Below are positions 22,286 to 24,216 of a stretch of 24,216 nucleotides of DNA, piece by piece. The stretch is taken from the NCBI GenBank assembly GCA_900542285.1, contig UQNF01000024.1:1-24216 (forward strand). Reading direction: 5' to 3'. Position numbers and translations under genes: made by a program. Source of the stretch: an uncultured Clostridium sp. GTDB lineage: Bacteria > Bacillota > Clostridia > Christensenellales > CAG-138. The first letter of the stretch is position 1. Every line of letters starts with the position of its first letter. The notes under the pieces were generated by a model. That model was not told where the DNA came from and ran no database searches. It saw only the letters and a list, made by a program, of their open reading frames with translations.

Positions 22286-24061
22286 ATGAATTCTGAATGG
22301 TCATTGGATGAACTCTATAAGGGCTTTGACGATCCGAAGTTCGTATCGGACTTTGCAAAGGTCGACGAGCTGGTCGCTCGCAACAACGAACTTGCGGAAA
22401 AGATCAAGGACATGGACGGCAAGGAGGCAGTCCTCAGCTATATCACATTGGGTGAGGAGTTTAACAGGCTCGTGCGTGATCTGTTCTCTTATGCAAGCTT
22501 GCGTTCAAGCGCGAATACGAAGGATGCCGAAGCGGCTTCCTGTATCGGCAGACTCATGGGCAAGATGAGTGCCACTACAAAGGCCGATACCATAATCAAA
22601 AAGCACATTGCGGAGCTTCCTAACCTTGACGATATCATCGATAGCGATCCCATACTCAAGGAGTATGAATATCTGCTCCACTGCCTCCGTGACGACAACA
22701 AGCATATGCTTAACGAGCAGTGCGAGGAGATCATGGCGCTATATAACATCAGCGGCGGTCAGGCATGGAGCGATCTTCAGGGCTTCCTGACATCCTCCGT
22801 GGCAGTCGATTACCGCGGTGAGAGGATCGGACTGAGCTCCGTCCGCAACCTCGCTTATGATCCCGATCCCTCTGTGAGGAAGGACGCATATGAAGCGGAG
22901 CTTGCATGCTACGAGAAGATCAAGGATTCGGTGGCGTACTCCCTCAACTCAATCAAGCTCCAGGTCATCAATTCCTCAAGGCTTCGCGGCTTTGAATCAC
23001 CCCTTGCCGAGGCGCTCTACAACGCAAGGATGACCCGTGAGACCCTCGATGCTCTTCTCGAGGCTATGAATGAACATATGGACATCTTCAGGCGTTACCT
23101 GAGACTTAAGGCCGAGGCACTCGGTCATAAGAACGGGATGCCCTGGTACGATATGTTTGCGCCGCTCAAGAAGGGAGAGGGCAAGAAGTTCACCACCGAG
23201 GAAGCAAGGGATTATCTTGTTAACATCTTCAAGGGCTTTGACAGTGATCTTGCAGGAATGGTTCAGCGCGCGTTTGATGAAGCGTGGATCGATTTCTATC
23301 CCCGTGACGGTAAGGTTGGCGGTGCATTCTGCGCAAGTCTTGAAGGCCACAACCAGAGCCGTATTCTGACCAATTTCGACGGAATGCTTGGCGATGTTGT
23401 TACTCTGGCGCACGAGCTTGGTCACGCTTTCCATAATCTCAATGTTGAGGATCACCGTCCGCTCAACACCGATTACTCCATGCCTGTTGCAGAGACCGCT
23501 TCTACCTTCAATGAGAATGTTGTCATGGAGGCGGCGATCGAGGCTGCCGAAACAGATGAAGAGAAGCTTGCGCTTATCGAAAGCCAGCTGATGGATGTTA
23601 CCCAGATAATGTGCGACATCTATTCAAGATTCCTGTTCGAGTCTTCCGTATTTGAAAACAGGGAGAGCGACTTCATGTTTGCCGACAAGCTCTGCGAGCT
23701 CATGCTCGATGCTCAGAAGAAGGCATATGGAGACGGCCTTGATCCCGAATATCTGCATCCCTACATGTGGCTGTGCAAGGGTCATTACTACAGTTCAGGC
23801 TTATCATTCTACAACTTCCCCTATGCATTCGGCGGTCTGTTCGCAAGGGGCCTGTACGCCAAGTACCGTGAGATGGGTCAGGACTTCGTGCCCGTTTATA
23901 AGAAGCTTCTCCACACGACCCCCATCGCAAGCGTCGAGGACGCTGCACTTGTTGCAGGTATCGACCTTACCAAGAAGGACTTCTGGGAAAAGAGCATATG
24001 CTCTTATGAGAAGCTCGTTGATGAGTTCGAGACTCTTGCAAGGCGCGTATATAACTTCTAA
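22286..24061 (+). CDS. pepF: Oligoendopeptidase F (M3 family)
   Basis: A 591-residue cytoplasmic zinc peptidase of the M3B family that cuts short peptides internally. The active-site block TLAHELGHAFHN has H376-E377-x-x-H380, and E403 in PVAETASTFNE is the third ligand. N-terminal helical part (about 1-190) and GHYYSSGLSFYNFPYAFGGLFARGLY (about 498-523) are typical of the family, as is the length of about 600. AAGGAGATAAC is well placed before the ATG. With PepV just upstream it forms a small peptide-use operon: PepF makes short peptides that PepV can finish. There is no signal peptide. A modest hairpin terminates the transcript at 24079-24098. Confidence 0.94.
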   Translation: MNSEWSLDELYKGFDDPKFVSDFAKVDELVARNNELAEKIKDMDGKEAVLSYITLGEEFNRLVRDLFSYASLRSSANTKDAEAASCIGRLMGKMSATTKADTIIKKHIAELPNLDDIIDSDPILKEYEYLLHCLRDDNKHMLNEQCEEIMALYNISGGQAWSDLQGFLTSSVAVDYRGERIGLSSVRNLAYDPDPSVRKDAYEAELACYEKIKDSVAYSLNSIKLQVINSSRLRGFESPLAEALYNARMTRETLDALLEAMNEHMDIFRRYLRLKAEALGHKNGMPWYDMFAPLKKGEGKKFTTEEARDYLVNIFKGFDSDLAGMVQRAFDEAWIDFYPRDGKVGGAFCASLEGHNQSRILTNFDGMLGDVVTLAHELGHAFHNLNVEDHRPLNTDYSMPVAETASTFNENVVMEAAIEAAETDEEKLALIESQLMDVTQIMCDIYSRFLFESSVFENRESDFMFADKLCELMLDAQKKAYGDGLDPEYLHPYMWLCKGHYYSSGLSFYNFPYAFGGLFARGLYAKYREMGQDFVPVYKKLLHTTPIASVEDAALVAGIDLTKKDFWEKSICSYEKLVDEFETLARRVYNF

Positions 24062-24078
24062 ATAATTGACTTCAGCGG

Positions 24079-24098
24079 AAGGGGTATGTTTGCCCCTT
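24079..24098 (+). terminator. Terminator after pepF
   Basis: AAGGGG pairs with CCCCTT around TATGTTTG; flanking CGG/TCG bases can lengthen the stem. It is followed by TCGTTTGTC, a short T-rich stretch. Confidence 0.6.
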
Positions 24099-24099
24099 T

Positions 24100-24216
24100 C
24101 GTTTGTCTGTACTCGGATGAATGCTTTTCAAAGGTTTTTTCAATAAGCATCGTTCGAGAAATGTTGAGGTACAATACATGGGTAACAAATAAGGAGCAAG
24201 AGAAGGTCCTCCTGTG
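24100..24216 (+). other. Right-edge stretch without a recognised gene
   Basis: 117 bp to the window end. A lone -10-like TACAAT (24170-24175), a four-codon open frame starting at 24178, and a short AGGAG/CTCCT inverted repeat (24192-24213) are present, but nothing here can be assigned. It may be the leader of a gene beyond the edge. Confidence 0.3.

Noticed and set aside
24178..24216. Start of a new gene or T-box leader at the right edge
   Set aside because: The ATG at 24178 is followed by a stop after four codons, and the T-box core blocks are not visible in the few bases left.

Overview
The window looks like chromosomal DNA of a low-oxygen, Gram-positive member of the Clostridia, probably a gut or rumen lineage. 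Evidence: strong sigma-A type promoters (TTGACA-N17-TATAAT-like), AGGAGG ribosome binding sites, Firmicutes families (DUF4364, DUF1292, PepV, PepF, class II aldolase), heterodimeric ABC exporters next to a MarR regulator, and two secreted dockerin proteins. This placement is inferred from gene content only. No CRISPR array, transposase, integrase or rRNA was seen.

Left part (1-5500): a 5'-incomplete DUF4364-like gene, a tRNA-Gly(CCC) on the minus strand, then a MarR regulator with a clear promoter/operator and a tightly packed heterodimeric multidrug-type ABC exporter (two half-transporters with a 4-nt overlap). A small one-domain alkyltransferase-like protein follows. Middle-left (5500-8900, minus strand): class II fructose-bisphosphate aldolase, then a DUF1292 protein, nicotinate phosphoribosyltransferase (NAD salvage) and a small lipoprotein whose gene overlaps pncB. 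Then on the plus strand come yajC (Sec accessory) and tRNA-Pro(GGG). Next is a regulator with two MerR helix-turn-helix modules in front of an MFS drug-efflux-like transporter. Facing it on the minus strand is an arsenic-type operon: ArsR repressor, ArsP/YraQ-like permease, and a thioredoxin-fold protein with an unusual Cys-rich N-terminus.

Right part (14050-24216): the most notable region. A strong promoter leads into a cobalamin (B12) riboswitch with a textbook intrinsic terminator. It is followed by a 1095-residue secreted protein with an N-terminal beta-sandwich, PEGA-like repeats, GLUG repeats, Ig-like segments, a DUF4430 domain (the fold of the C-terminal domain of animal transcobalamin/intrinsic factor) and a C-terminal dockerin. 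The inferred role is a B12-repressed extracellular corrinoid-capture protein that can be docked on a cohesin partner. An intergenic stretch full of stable hairpins, which I cannot assign to a known RNA family, separates it from an iron-containing alcohol dehydrogenase. A second secreted dockerin protein follows, with a related N-terminal domain and a choice-of-anchor-J-like domain. The window ends with two cytoplasmic peptidases (PepV-like M20 dipeptidase and oligoendopeptidase F).

Several gene ends carry strong GC-rich hairpins without a U-tract, so transcription termination here may not always follow the standard intrinsic pattern.
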